This document shows, one piece after another, positions 48,672 through 60,700 of a stretch of DNA of 64,000 bases. The stretch lies in NCBI RefSeq assembly GCF_030035675.1, contig NC_084480.1, positions 286,340,394 through 286,404,393 on the forward strand, read 5' to 3'. Made by a program: the position numbers and the translations under genes. This stretch comes from Rhineura floridana (taxonomy: Eukaryota > Chordata > Lepidosauria > Squamata > Rhineuridae). Under the pieces are notes generated by a model. It did no database searches, was not told the DNA's origin, and was given only the letters and a program-made list of their open reading frames with translations. The first letter of the stretch is position 1. Each line of letters begins with the position of its first letter.

Positions 48672-49005
48672 TGTTATCTTGTATCTGCTTTTTTCACTGT
48701 CCAACTTTCACATCAATACATAGAGATCAGGAATACCATGATCTGAATGATACTGACTTTAGTGTTCAGTGATACATCTTTGCATCTGAGGACCTTTTCT
48801 AATTCTCTCATAACTGCCATTCCCAGTCCTAGCCTTGTTCTAATTTCTTGACTATTGTCTCCATTTTGGTTAATGATTGTGCCAAGGTATTGATAATCCT
48901 TGACAAGTTCAGTGTCCTCATTTTCAGCTTTAAAGTTACATAAATCTTCTGTTGTCATTACTTTAGTCTCCTTGATATTCAGCTGTAGTCCTGCTTTTGT
49001 TAGGG
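48672..49005 (-). mobile_element. RTE-clade (BovB-like) LINE fragment
   Basis: The minus frame reads KAGLQLNIKETKVMTTEDLC, DYQYLGTIINQNGDNSQEIR and KVLRCKDVSLNTKV, the same segment as in the RTE copy at 31414-32606. Only about 330 bp of the reverse transcriptase C-terminal half remains. Confidence 0.9.
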
Positions 49006-49534
49006 TTCTTGGGTCACAACCCGGAACATCTTTTTGCTGTTCTAACAGGAGGGAAAACAGCAGATGGGTATCCCATCCCATCCCACCATCTGTGAAGCAA
49101 AATTAAATTCAGCTTGATCTCCAGCAGACAAGATAGGAGGATGAACAAAGAAAACTGGGTAGGAACTGACTGCTACATCCTCCTGGAAAATTACAGGCAT
49201 GTTGCAGTAACTCTTAAGTATCACACTGGAAAACTTTTTTTTTTCTACCCAGTGGCCTGGGTGTATGTATGGAAACGTAATAAGCTAGAGGAGTTATCCA
49301 AAATTTTAAAAAGCAAAACCTGGAGAACATCAAAGTCCTGACGTTAATTTTAAGTACAATGCAAAAAGGTGTGATTCTAAAAACTTGATACATAAGTAGC
49401 CTTAAAATATAACTGTCCCTATGACACCACATCTCAGTCAAACAATTTACATAAATTAAGGGGCTAGAATGATGTGCAAGTGTATGTAAGAAACTAGCCT
49501 CCTGTGCAAGGTAAATTTTTTATTCATTATTCTT

Positions 49535-49635
49535 TTCATGTTTGCCTTTGGCCCCACCCATCACTGGCATGTGGCCCCCAAAAGGTTGTCCAGAATGGAA
49601 TGCGGCCCTTATTCTGAAAAAGATGCTCTACCCTA
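49535..49635. mobile_element. hAT-type element fragment
   Basis: CACTGGCATGTGGCCCCC and ATGCGGCCCTTATTCTGAAA match the right-hand part of the element at 26528-26875. Confidence 0.6.
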
Positions 49636-50355
49636 CCCAAAGTGCTGAGAAGAAGAAAATGAGCAGCTATAATACAAGATAGATAAAACTCACTTCATTT
49701 TATATATAATGTGTGCAGATTGTGAATTATAGATGGTTTGATGTCAGGTTAATATTTCATGTTCTTGTATTAATCAGTAGAACTGAAGATAAAACCTTGA
49801 ATAAAATGCCAACAATTTATCTGGGAGATAAGGGAACCTTTTTTCTTCCTCTCAGTTTTGTATTTCTCCTCAGGAGGGAGGACATTCCAACAATCCTATC
49901 AAACACAAAATAACCTTGCAAGCTTATCTTAACATGTACTTTCTTAACCTTGGTTCTAAATAAAACTGTTGTAATCAGATGCCAAAGAATCTTCAATGGA
50001 GATGTTATCCTCCAATATTTCACATAAAAATTAGGTTTAGTAGAAGCAAACTGGGAACCTTAGAATTATATTGAAATTGATCCATAATATCTGCATTCTG
50101 CCATGCCTTGCTTGCACATTGACACACAGTGGACAGTATGATTGATAGAGTAACTGCTGTTCTAGAAATTATCCAGCTCAAAAGCAAGAACAGCCCCCAA
50201 GTTGTCCATAATGTACATTGATTTGCAATGTACAAGTAGCCTGTAACCCATGGTTAAACCATTTAAACAAAAACAATGTAATGATTAAGTTTTAAACTTT
50301 TTTCAGTTCCATCATATACATTTCGTGCAGATTTATTCCTTATTCTCACACATTA

Positions 50356-50756
50356 TGTTGGAAGTGTTTGAATTTAACTCAGCTTGCATGGGGAAGGGTA
50401 AATAGAGTGGGAAAGGGGAATCTCTGTGCTTCTTAGGCTGTTTTTCTGACCTAACCTGTGCTGATCTTCCTTCAGGTTGTAAACTGATCCTCTTAGGGTT
50501 GCTGACCTAATTTCCTGCTCCTCCCTTCTTCTTCTTCATCCCACATTGGGAAAGGAGACACTTATTTTCCCCTTTTGTTGCTCACTCTCCTACAGAGAAG
50601 AGCAAGCATGACTCTTCACATCTCCACCTTAGTTAGCCAGAACTAGGAATCTTTCTTATCAAACATGTATTTGCTTTAATAAATGCTATTTTATTGTTTT
50701 CCTAAATCCAGGCTGTCAGTGTGATTGTATCCAGGGTAAAGTGCGCTTCTTCAACA
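50356..50756 (+). mobile_element. Solo LTR, family shared with 55791-56198
   Basis: 401 bp, TGTTGGAAGTG...CTTCAACA with inverted ends TGTTG/CAACA and AATAAA at 50678-50683. It aligns along its length with the inverted copy at 55791-56198 (for example CTGATCTTCCTTCAGGT and CTCTTAGGGTTGCTGACCT in both). No target duplication could be recognised for this copy. No internal region. Confidence 0.75.
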
Positions 50757-51076
50757 GGGGATCCTATTACAGTTCAGCTTCTGTCAGCATTCAGCTCCAA
50801 TGCTTGCATGTTAATGGTGACTTTTCTTCATCGCCATGGTAATTACATGTGGGTTAGTTTAATGTCTGTTTTGTGTAAGTTGGTTGAAGGCATGATTAAA
50901 GACAAAACTATCAACAACATGGAACAGCAAATAAAGCTGAGGAGGAAGAATAATCAGTGTGGCTTCTTCAAAGATAAGTTTTAGAGTTCTTTGAAAGTGT
51001 CCATAAGCACGTGGATCGTGGTGATCTGATAGACACTGCACACTTAGACTTTCAAAAAGCTTTTCACAAGGTCCCT

Positions 51077-51787
51077 TGTGATGTTCCTATATATTAGTGT
51101 ATATATGGTAAGTGCTGGTTGTTTAGAGTATACATGGTAAGTAGTGAAAGAGGAGGGGGACTGAATAGGCAATAGAATGCTTGATGATTGGCTGAATGTT
51201 TAAAATGGCTGACAGTATAAATGAAAGGATGACAGGTAAATCTGGGTGAATGTGAGGTGGTGAATTGTGGAATAGGGGGGAGAAGAGAAAGAGTGGATTG
51301 CTTGGTGGGGTTTGAGAGAGTTGTTTGCCAGGAGAGAGTGAAGAAGGAGGGGGGTGGAGTTCAGATTAGTATTGAGTAAAACTATATGCTTATGTGCCTT
51401 AAGAAGAAATCTTGTTAATCTTGTTAGCTTTGTTATCTTTAATAAATACTTAATTTGGTTTACCAAAGGCCTGATCCTTGGCTGGAGTTTCACAGACCAG
51501 AAGGGAGGGTAAGGTAATGACCAAGGCTGAAGGGGAACTGTAACAAATGGTGGCAGCGGTGAAGAGAATAACAATACCAGTATTCAGAGTCTCTGGGAAT
51601 ACTAGTATTGGGACGTTACTGGTGGTTGCCTAGCAGGGGGATCTGTTGAGATCTGTGCTAGAGCGGATAGGTAAACCATAAGAGAGTGCGGTCCGGACTG
51701 GTGGAGTCCCTGGTGGTGCCTAGAGACAGGCAGTAACCACGAGCAGGTAGGAACCTGACAGGGAGAGCCAGGGAAGGACGCATCACA
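51077..51787 (+). mobile_element. LTR-like unit inside the CR1, with internal primer-site-like motif
   Basis: 711 bp, TGTGATG...CATCACA (7 bp perfect inverted ends), with a 5 bp target duplication TCCCT at 51072-51076 and 51788-51792; removing it restores the CR1 sequence. It contains a TATAAA near 51213 and AATAAA at 51441-51446. About 100 bp after the latter it has TGTAACAAA followed by TGGTGGCAGC (51548-51557), which resembles the LTR end and primer-binding site of gypsy-like elements but lies 230 bp before the end of the unit. No capsid, polymerase or envelope region. Confidence 0.8.
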
Positions 51788-52163
51788 TCCCTCACCAAAG
51801 GCTTCTGAGTAAGCTTAGCAGTCATGGAATAAGATTGCAGGTTCTTTTGCAGATTGGTAACTGGTTAAAGAACAGGAAGCGCAGGGTAGGAATAAATGGA
51901 CAGTTTTCACAAAGGAGGAAGTAAGAAGTGGGATCCCCTAAAAGGATCTGCACTGAATCCAGAGCTTTTCAATTTGTTTAAAAATGATTTGGGGGTAGAG
52001 GTGAACAAGTTTGTAAATGACAACAAGTTATTCAGGGTGATAAAAACAAAAATGCATCATGAACAGCTCCAACAGGATCCCTCCATCCTGGGCAACAAAA
52101 TGTGAAATGCAGTTCAACGAAGGGAAGTATAAAATGGGTCAAAAACAAAAAACTAGCTCAGAC

Positions 52164-52248
52164 CACAATCCTAACCCCATTTACCTGGGAGTAAGCTCCT
52201 TTGAATTCAATAGGACTTACTTCTGATAAGACATGGTTGGGATTGCAC
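52164..52248. mobile_element. Short palindromic CAATCCTAACC MITE, best copy
   Basis: 85 bp. Starts CCACAATCCTAACCCC and ends GGTTGGGATTGCAC; the middle is CTGGGAGTAAGCTCCTTTGA then AATAGGACTTACTTCTGA. Inverted ends are clear. Inserted in the old CR1. Confidence 0.75.
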
Positions 52249-53139
52249 TATTATACACTGATGGGACCTGAACTGACTTTAACTAACCATTCTATTCCAA
52301 CTTTTTGTTATTAGAACTCTGTAACTAAGAACCAGTATCTGAGCTTGCTTTTTTTCTCCTCCTTCCCAATCCCTTTTCCTTTTGTGTTATGTCTTTTATA
52401 TTGTAAGCCTATGAGAAGTGACTGCCTTGTCCCTGACATTTGTAAGCTCCTCTGACAGCCTTTCTTGGCTGAAGGGCAGAATAAAAATGCTTGAAATAAA
52501 TTAAGATATGTTGTGATCATAGTGTATGGCTCAATTAAAACAGTGTCCAGAGTGCAACAGATGCCCTTTCTCAAAAGATGCCAAAAAGGCAACTATAATG
52601 ATCAGGGGACTGGAGTATCTTTCATAAGAGGACAGGATAAATTGTTTGAGGATTTTTAGTTTATATACAAATGCAACAAAGTAGGGACATTATAGAGGTC
52701 TATAAATTATGGATGATGAAAGTGGAGAGTTTTTCTGCCATTCTCATTATACTAGAACCTCGGATCATCCAGTTAAACTGATTGGCATGGATATTCAGGT
52801 CAAAAAAGAGAACGTTTTTCATCACATGACACATAATTCATTTTCTGAATTCTCTGCCACAAGATGTGGACTTACATCATATATGACTTTAAAAAGGGAT
52901 TAGACACATTCATGGAGGATAAGCCCATCAGTGGCTATTGGTCATGATGGCTATATAGCATCTCCTTGTTCAGAGGAAATACACCTCCCAACAGTAGTCA
53001 CTGGGACAATAGCAAGAGAGGGCTCTTGTGCGCATGTCCCACTTGTGAGCTTCCCAGGACATCTGGTTGGCCACTGTCAGAAAGAGGATGCCAGACTAGA
53101 TAAGCCTTTGTTCTAGCAGGGCTTCTCTTGTGTTCTTAA

Positions 53140-54640
53140 GTCTGGGGATCATGCATATGACTAATTCAGGAAGAAGAAAGAAGAAGCAACTGGCAGAAAC
53201 CATGATACTGCAGAATCAGCAGCTAAGTAGGAAACGGTGTCAGTACCCAGGAAAGTAAAGATTTGTGCAATCTATGCATTCAGGAAGAGGAGATGCCAAT
53301 TTCTGGTTACAATCTGAAAACCGAAAGTGGTTAATGTTTAGCACATCTTAGTTGTGGCCTCTGTACTTTCTCAGCTGGAAGTTCCAATGAGCTCTATGTA
53401 GTTTTTCTTCTTAAATAAATAATTGTTATATTTATGCAATTCCTGATCAGGATGTTGCTGTTTGACCATCTTCCTTTCATCCCAGTTCTGTCTTCCTTCC
53501 TTTTTCTCTGGCTTTCTCTATAGTATAAGCAAGTTGAAAAAATCTGGTCACACTTATTTTCAATTTCAGTTGTGACATTACTGCAATGATTGGTCAACTC
53601 AGCTTTTGTACTAAAGATCTGAACTTTTTTTTTAAGGAGATGGAGTTTACTTTACCTTAGAACTAGAGTTTAACTTCAGTGTCAGAAACCTGCAGCTGCA
53701 ACAATAAGAGATGGAAATTTGACCCACTCTGGGTTGAAGGTGATGTGGATTAGAATAATGGTGTTAAAGAACCTTGTCCAGCTGAATAGAAGACACCACA
53801 TAAATCAGCCAATAACCTTGGTGAGGTTTTCTACAAATAACATGAGGATCTGCAGCCTCCCTGCCATTATCAGCAATGGTCATCTTGCTCACTCATACTG
53901 AGACACCAGATGTAACTAAGGGGCCCAGAGGGAAAGCAGGGAATGATGAGTTAAAATTAATAACTGCAGTGGCAATGTACATGCACTATTCTGATATGAA
54001 ACGGAAACCTCTGAGATATTTGGGGGTGCTTACAAAACTCTGACAGTGCAGAAAACCTACCGCTGACTTCAAAACAAGCCTGCTTTGAAACACTGCTGAT
54101 AACTGAACAAAGAGGAGATGAAACTTGGACAGAACTTATGTTTTCTTCTGCTGGCTTTTTCCAAGCAGTGGCTTTGATCCACTCTTCAGAAGTCCTTGCA
54201 GATCTAATTGAGGAAGAGGGGAGAAGAGTTAGCAATATATATCATCACTTCCTAATATATATTATTCCTAATAATAATATATATCACTTCCTAAATACGT
54301 TATTTCTGTCACTGTGATTTGGGGGAGGTGGCATTCTAATGAATGAAAATGATGGCAGTTTTCTGACATATCAATGTTATGCCAGTTCAGTTTTTACCTC
54401 TGACATCAGTATGTGAGTTTCCCACTTCTGTATACCGAATGGAAGAGCCACATAGACCACAGGAAAAATTATAATTTATGACAATCAGTCAATAAATCAA
54501 TCAAATTTATCAGGCAGCCAAATACAGATTACAACTAAAGGAAAAACAAACAAAAAGCAACCAAACAATGTTATACATTACAATACATAGAGGTAAATGT
54601 CCTTGATCCAAACAGCAAGTATTTATAATCAATCACCACC
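53140..54640. other. Intergenic sequence without recognised gene
   Basis: AT-rich upstream flank of STK3; no coding signal or strong repeat apart from short AT-rich stretches (54230-54300). Confidence 0.45.
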
Positions 54641-54654
54641 CCAATATATCAGGA

Positions 54655-54890
54655 CAACTCTTCACACATCTGATGGACTCTAGTCCACAGAAGCTTATAG
54701 CATAATAATCTTGTTAGTCTTTAGTGCCAAAATACTATTTGTTATTTTTACATTTATAAATATATTTCTATATTCAGAAGAAACTTATTAAAGTTAAAAC
54801 ATCTGATTAAGTGGACTCTAGTCCATGAAAGCTTAAGTCATGGTAAATTAGTTAATATCTAAGGTGTCGCAAGACTCTTTGTTGCTTTTG
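54655..54890. mobile_element. Two arm fragments of the long-inverted-repeat element
   Basis: 54655-54735 (CATCTGATGGACTCTAGTCC, AGAAGCTTATAGCATAATAA) and 54803-54880 (GTGGACTCTAGTCCATGAAA, GTGTCGCAAGACTCTTTG) both match the arm at 1624-1755. Here both lie in the same orientation, so this is not a simple foldback copy. Confidence 0.65.
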
Positions 54891-54906
54891 CTGAAACAGA
54901 CTAAAA

Positions 54907-54993
54907 GCACAATCCTAACCATACTTACTCAAAAGTAAGTCCTACTGAATTCATTGGGGTTTTCTTCCATGTAAGTGAAGGTAGGATTACAGC
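54907..54993. mobile_element. Short palindromic CAATCCTAACC MITE
   Basis: GCACAATCCTAACCATACTT to GAAGGTAGGATTACAGCC; same family as 52164. Confidence 0.7.
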
Positions 54994-55309
54994 CTAACAT
55001 GGCTACCCTTGTGGAAATTTAGATTAAAAGACATTCTTAGCCTCCCTTGAGAAAGCATGTAGCATTCATTGCCAGCTATGGCTTTATATTAGCCCTACCA
55101 ATAGCACTTTTAGCTTAAAAGCATAAAAGGAATAATTGCACTGTTAGAGCTATTATAAAAATGCTTACTCAGAAGCCACAGTAAAACAATACTACTATTA
55201 GGACCACCCAAAAGGTCACAGAAAGCCTTCTCCAGAACTCTTCTTCAGCCTGGATGTTAAACAAAACAGCATCCATCCTGAAGAAATGTTGAGGAGAGCT
55301 TTTAAGTTT

Positions 55310-55555
55310 TCTCACCATTTTGTGACATTTATTTATTTATTATTACATTTATATCCCATCTTTCCTCTGAGGAGCTCAAGGTGGCATACAAACATGGTTG
55401 TCTGCTTCCTGATTTTATCCTCACAACAAGCCTGTGAGGTAGGTTAGGCTGAGAGACAGTGACTGGCACAAGGTCACCCAGTGAGCTTCATGGCAGAGTG
55501 GGATTTGATCCAAGGCCCACTCCGGCACTCTAACCACTACACTACACTGAATTTA
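55310..55555 (-). repeat. tRNA-derived SINE (complete-looking)
   Basis: On minus: a head with CTAACCACTACACTACACTG (read on plus, an A-box region in reverse) and the B-box region GGGATTTGATCCAAGGCC, then GTGACCTTGTGCCAGTCACT and CACAGGCTTGTTGTGAGGAT. The tail is TGGGATATAAATGTAATAATA with an AAATA repeat. Same general family as 61766-61975. Confidence 0.8.
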
Positions 55556-55790
55556 TCCTACTAAAGGTATTGCCTTACTAATAGACCAACCTGTGATATC
55601 AGTACTTATTGTTTATGTTGGTCCTGTTTCTTCTCCACTGAACAGATCACATACCTTTCTCTCCTGTCCATGCTGCTCAAAATGTAAGTGGCATACCAGA
55701 ATCAGAGGCTGGGGAGATAAATAAGTGAGAACCAAAACAACCCAGGAACGCCATGGGGGAAGCTGCTGGGGTGATCTGAAAAGGATAAAC

Positions 55791-56198
55791 AGTTGAATTA
55801 ACGTAGCTTACTTACCACACATAGCTTGGGAGGTGGCTGTGTATTGAATCCTGTATGAATAGACTTCCCTTTTGCTTCAATCATACAGAGACTTTTGTCA
55901 TAGAAAATAAGAAAGCTGAGAAAAGAGTTCCTAGTTCTAGTCAACTAAGTTAAATATACAAGAAGCCAGGCTTGCTCCTTTGATTTCAGCAGAGTGACAA
56001 AGGAAAGATGTTTCCTCTCCCATGAAGAAGAAGGGAGGAGCAGGAAATGAGGTCAGCAACCCTAAGAGTATCAGTCTACACACCTGAAGGAAGGTCAGCA
56101 TAGGTCAAGTCAGAAACACAGTCTAGGAGTTTAGATGTTCCCCTCTATCTACTTTAACCCATGCAAACAAGTTCAGTTGCACCCCAACACTTCCAACA
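55791..56198 (-). mobile_element. Solo LTR, family shared with 50356-50756
   Basis: 408 bp. Reads TGTTGGAAGTG... on minus and aligns with the copy at 50356-50756. Flanks TAAAC and GAAAC agree at 4 of 5 positions, consistent with a decayed 5 bp target duplication. The two copies lie 5 kb apart in opposite orientation, so they are separate insertions and not the two ends of one provirus. Confidence 0.75.
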
Positions 56199-56199
56199 G

Positions 56200-57240
56200 A
56201 AACAGCAGGTAAAGACTGTGGTGCCCTCTAGGCAGGACTTTGAGAAAGATGTCCAGGATCCCTCTTAGAAGAATGAGCAGGAAGGTCCCCAAATGCAACC
56301 TGTCCAGCTTAACATGTTTTGAAGGATGTGAAGTAACAGACATTGCTTTCCCACAACATTTGAAGCCATTTTAAATACCAGAGTTAAGCTTGCTTTGCAC
56401 TTTATAAATGTTCTGAATGGAAAATGCTACCATCTAGGGAGAAACCATGCAAGGCATATGTAGTTTTTTTACATATGATTATCACACAGGCAGAGTGTTT
56501 GCTGGATGCACCTGAAGCACACACATGCTGCAAAGCTGTGACCCAAGGTGGTTAATAGTGTGTGCATAATCAGAAAAATAAATGTCAGTAAAGGTGACCA
56601 ATTGTATGTTGCAGAAAATTCATAATACATGAGTGGCCTTTGGATGCAAACAATTTTTAAAAATCTGATGCTTTTTTTAATTAGACTATATCCTATTTGA
56701 GTATGCTCCAGTTTTCAAGCTTCTCATAATTTTAATCAGTTGTGAAATGTAGCAGTTATGTCTCTGGCTGTTTAGTACCTCAGTCCTTTACATCTCTACT
56801 TAAAACTGGGCCACTGACATTATCTTGTAATTGGCACCGATATCTGCTGAGGTTAATTCCAAGTGGGCATGGTAAAAACAACAGTCTGTGTACTTTTTCA
56901 TATCCATAAAACCTATTCTACCATATACCAAATCAAGCAGTAAACATAATAAATAAAAAGATCATAAGCAAAAAGATCAGAGCCACTTCAACATTTTTAA
57001 TTGTAGTATGTTGAATTTAGGGGAGACGGCATAAATTCAGACAGGGCACACACTGGAAATTGTTCTTTTTTTACTTTGGTTTAGAATTACAACTATTTTC
57101 TTAGTGACAATGTTTTGCTGAGCTATGCCGCTTCACATACAGAAGGAAAGGGTTTGTGTTTTTTTTTAAAATAAACCTGTAGGGAGAAATTAGGTTTTTT
57201 TTTAAATGTAGGGAGAGTTGCATCAGTATATGTACGAGCG
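56200..57240. other. Intergenic sequence without recognised gene
   Basis: AT-rich, CpG-poor, no coding signal recognised. Confidence 0.45.
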
Positions 57241-57720
57241 ATATAGTGCAAATACGTTGCATAGGTGCAACTCAGACCTCCTGGATCTCCCTACTTCGTG
57301 AAACTTGAAAGAGTTGGATTTAGAAGGCCCCTGGAGGTGAGGCTTCCTAGTAGGCAGGGCATTGTGTCTTCTTGTTGGGGTTGGGGGCGTCGTCTCAGTT
57401 CAACAGCACAGCATATCCGAACTCAAGCATTCGTGTATAAGATGTTTCCTTCCTTCTACGAGGATCAGGTATGCTCACTACGACACCGCTACAACCTCAA
57501 GTATAGAAGCCGGGAAGTCTGAAGAACTTGAGACCTTTCACGCGATTGGCTGTGCGTCTCTTTCTATACGTCGAGTATTACGTTGTCATTTGTTTCTCTC
57601 AGTGAAAGCTCCTTAAGCGAATTGCAGGAGGCGTTTAGTAGAGACTAGAGGAGGTTCTGGCTGACAAGATGTCCGCTTCCCTTTGTCACCTCACCCCATA
57701 CACGCATAATGTTAATCGCA
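57240..57720. promoter_or_regulatory. CpG-enriched candidate promoter
   Basis: By eye, roughly twenty CG dinucleotides in under 500 bp, against near absence in the kilobase to the left. It includes an ATTGG (reverse CCAAT box) in CACGCGATTGGCTGTGCG near 57540-57557 and CRE-like TACGTCGAG/TTACGTTGTCAT near 57570-57588. Two overlapping plus frames (85 and 84 residues) show no recognisable domain. It could be an alternative STK3 promoter, a non-coding RNA promoter, or a distal element of a neighbouring gene such as OSR2; none can be decided from sequence. Confidence 0.45.
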
Positions 57721-60700
57721 ACTCTTTCGTCCTGGAGTAACTCAGTGACCACTCTGCTCCTGAGAACAACTGATTAAGATTAAGTTTGCGGAAATTAAAT
57801 TGATTTAGCAACATGTAGATCCAGGATGAAAGCCCGCCAGTCATACCTCCATTCACGAATGTGACATCTTTAGTAAAAGAGAGGGTGACAGATCGTTGCT
57901 ACCAAACGTCTGTCATTACTGTTGTCTCCAGAATCCATAAGGGGGAGGGGAGCATTAAACCATTGATTGGAAACGTTAATTCCTTAACTCCTGAATTAAC
58001 GTTTTGATGCGAACTATTTCCGCCCTTGTTATGTGTGTGTAATAACAAAACCATCACTTGCTTTTCTCCCCTCAGCTTGTCCCATTTCAGACAGGATTCC
58101 CCTTTTCACTGTTACCGTGAACTCCGCAGTAAAGATTATTAAATTATCAGGTGCATCGACGTCCCGAAGTAATTTTTAATTGGCTAGTTTGCCAGTCAAA
58201 AGCTAGATCGTTAATCTATACACAATTTAATGGATGGGCAGAACCGTTCAATTATCATTATTATTAATCAGAAGTCTGACAAAGTTAAATAGTTGCATCA
58301 CGTATTTCTGCATGGAACAATTATTTGTTCACAAAGGGCTTTTTCTTGTTTTAGTTATGTGCCCAAACAATTTACTCGCAACATCTGGTTGGATTTAAGC
58401 TCTCTCAGATCCCAGTAGTTCCGTTTAAACTACTTTTGTCGCTGGCTATTTGCTTGGTTTTGGTTTTTTTCCAAAAATTAGGGTCCTAATGGGATCGGAT
58501 GAGATAGCGCTGTATCTAGTCTAGGTTGGATCTTTCTGAAGTAGGGACACCGGTGAATCCTTAAGGAAGAGAATAAGGATTTTTTTTTTTTTTTGCAGAG
58601 TGGGCGGGAAACCTACTGCTAGCGCACAAGAGCAAAGCTCTTGCCCAATTCTCGAAAATTCATTCTACTAAAATGTCTGGATTATGATTCTGAAACGGAT
58701 CTTAATTCACTCTCTGCCATGTCCCCTCCCCCCTCCGAGCAGGGGGTTCACCTGCAGGATTGAGGCCACTGTGTACCTGGAGCGCGATCCTAAACGAGCT
58801 TGCAGATCTCTCCCAACCAGGATGAATTCCACATATTTCAGAGGGACTTGCTTAGGTTTGCAGGATAGTCATAGGATATTTAGGAAACAAAGTCTATTGA
58901 ATTCAATGTTAATCTATTTAGGAACGGTCTGTGGGCGATCTTGGTCCGGATGGTACATTCGGAAGGATAAACAACGCACAAATTATTGGTGTCGCAGTGA
59001 GGGGCATGGAGAGGGTGTTAATCAAACCCAGGAGCATCCGTGCCTTTTGAGAGTTAAAAAAAGTGGGAGGGGGGACTGATGGAAGAGTTAGGAAAGACTT
59101 GCTGCAAATTCATGGTTCACGGTAAAACAAACCAGTCCCTTCAATTTCTTCCTTTCCCAATAGGAATAAATAAACCTAAAATATGTTCATGTTTCTGGGC
59201 CGAGTTCCAGAGATTATAAAAATGTTGTTGCTTTGAAAACTCAATAAATCAAATTAAACCAGCAAAGCTCTCTTGTAGCCTGATCCATTTCGCAATGTAA
59301 CGCCTAAATTCTTGGGTTTCTGTGGAAGGACCTGGGAGCAACTCCGCTTAAAGCCAATTCGATTTAACGGGATCCCGGCTGGAGCGTTCAACCGAGCAAC
59401 CGTAGGCACAAGAGTGGTAAGTGACTACACAGAGTCACCAAGGACTCAAACGGAGGAAATCTGTGTAGATCCAGATGGATTTGGGGATCAAAGCTGCAGG
59501 CCGTCAATGGAGCGTTTTTCACACGATCATCTCAATTTTCTAGAGATTATATTGAAAAAGAAGGCCAGGCAGGCGCTGATCTGGAGAGAATTTAGCTGTA
59601 GTGATAGATCCAGGGGCTCCTCCTGGGTCCTGACATGCCCGTAGCTTAGCCCCGCCCTTCTAGGGCTATGCGACAAAAATGACTATCGATCAATGCAGGC
59701 ATCAATACCAAGCCCGTTTCCCCTTCCCCTCAACACCACCCCCTCCGGTTTTCCTTACCATCCAGCCTAATGAAGAGTTCCGGTGGACTCAAAAGCTTGC
59801 TCACTATTCTATGACAATAAATGCACTTGGGATTTTTCAAAAGAAAAGTAGCAGTTTAACCCGTAGCCATGCACGCCTGACTTAACCTACCTCTTTCGCT
59901 CCCTGACTTACGGGGGGGGGGTTGCCTCTGAGAAAATCCAGAGGATTGGCAAAGAGAGCCTCAGGAGATGGCCTCATCGCCCCTGCTGTGAAGAAAGGGA
60001 GGCGCTTCGTCCCTGCTCCGCTGTCCTTCTGGATGAGGATCCAGAAGAAGCCGAAGTCGCTCCTCTTCTTCCCGTCGAGTCTCCCGTTCAGTTCTGGGGG
60101 ACTGAAGTCGACCATTGGGGCAATGTTGAGTGACTCCCGGGGAATATGGACTTATTTCTGGTGGAAGAGGGGAGATATCCTAACTCAAAGGGTCCCTAAT
60201 TACAGCTAGAAGAGATGAGAGAAAATCTGAAGATCTTGGCAGGTCTCCTGCGTTTGTCTTCCTTGGGGAAGCTTCTCTGCATTTGTTTGAGGAATGGGTC
60301 AAATTGTGATTTAACCAAAAGGAAGAGTAGCTCTTTGAGGGGGGGGAGAAGTTCTATACTGCAGTGCTTTGTGGTCAGTAGTGTAGTGGCAAATTCAGAA
60401 GTGCAGGGTCCCTTCATGACAGTCATAGCCACACACATCCTTTTTTGCTCCTGGGTTGAGAATTAAATCCTTGCTAATGCCTTCTCGTAAAAATACAAAC
60501 ATATCTAGGAGCTAATCAGCATGAAAGGGGGGTGTTAGCTGCTGAAAAGAGTCTTCTCAGTGGCTGACTCACCTCCTTTTACTCTGACCGCCTCCAACCA
60601 GCAGGAAAGGACAAGGAAGCATGTTAGAAGACTCTTCTCAATGACTAACAGACTCCTTTTTTCATGCTCATTGGTTTGTAGGATGCTGGAGACATAGGGG

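Larger units (their letters stand above)
50838..53139 (+). mobile_element. CR1-clade LINE, very old, with nested LTR and MITE
   Basis: Pieces in CR1 order: reverse transcriptase around 50838-51076 (GTGTGGCTTCTTCAAAG, TTAGACTTTCAAAAAGC for LDFQKAF) and 51788-52140 (GTTTGTAAATGACAACAAGT for FADDTK, TTATTCAGGGTGAT). The C-terminal region follows from 52520 and the 3' end at 53060-53139 (GGTTGGCCACTGTCAGAAAG). Many frameshifts. It was later split by a 711 bp LTR-like unit (51077-51787), a short MITE (52164-52248) and other retroelement debris near 52260-52500. Confidence 0.85.

Noticed and set aside
50356-56198. A provirus bounded by the two related LTRs
   Set aside because: The LTRs are in opposite orientation and the space between them holds an old CR1 and other repeats, with no retroviral internal region.
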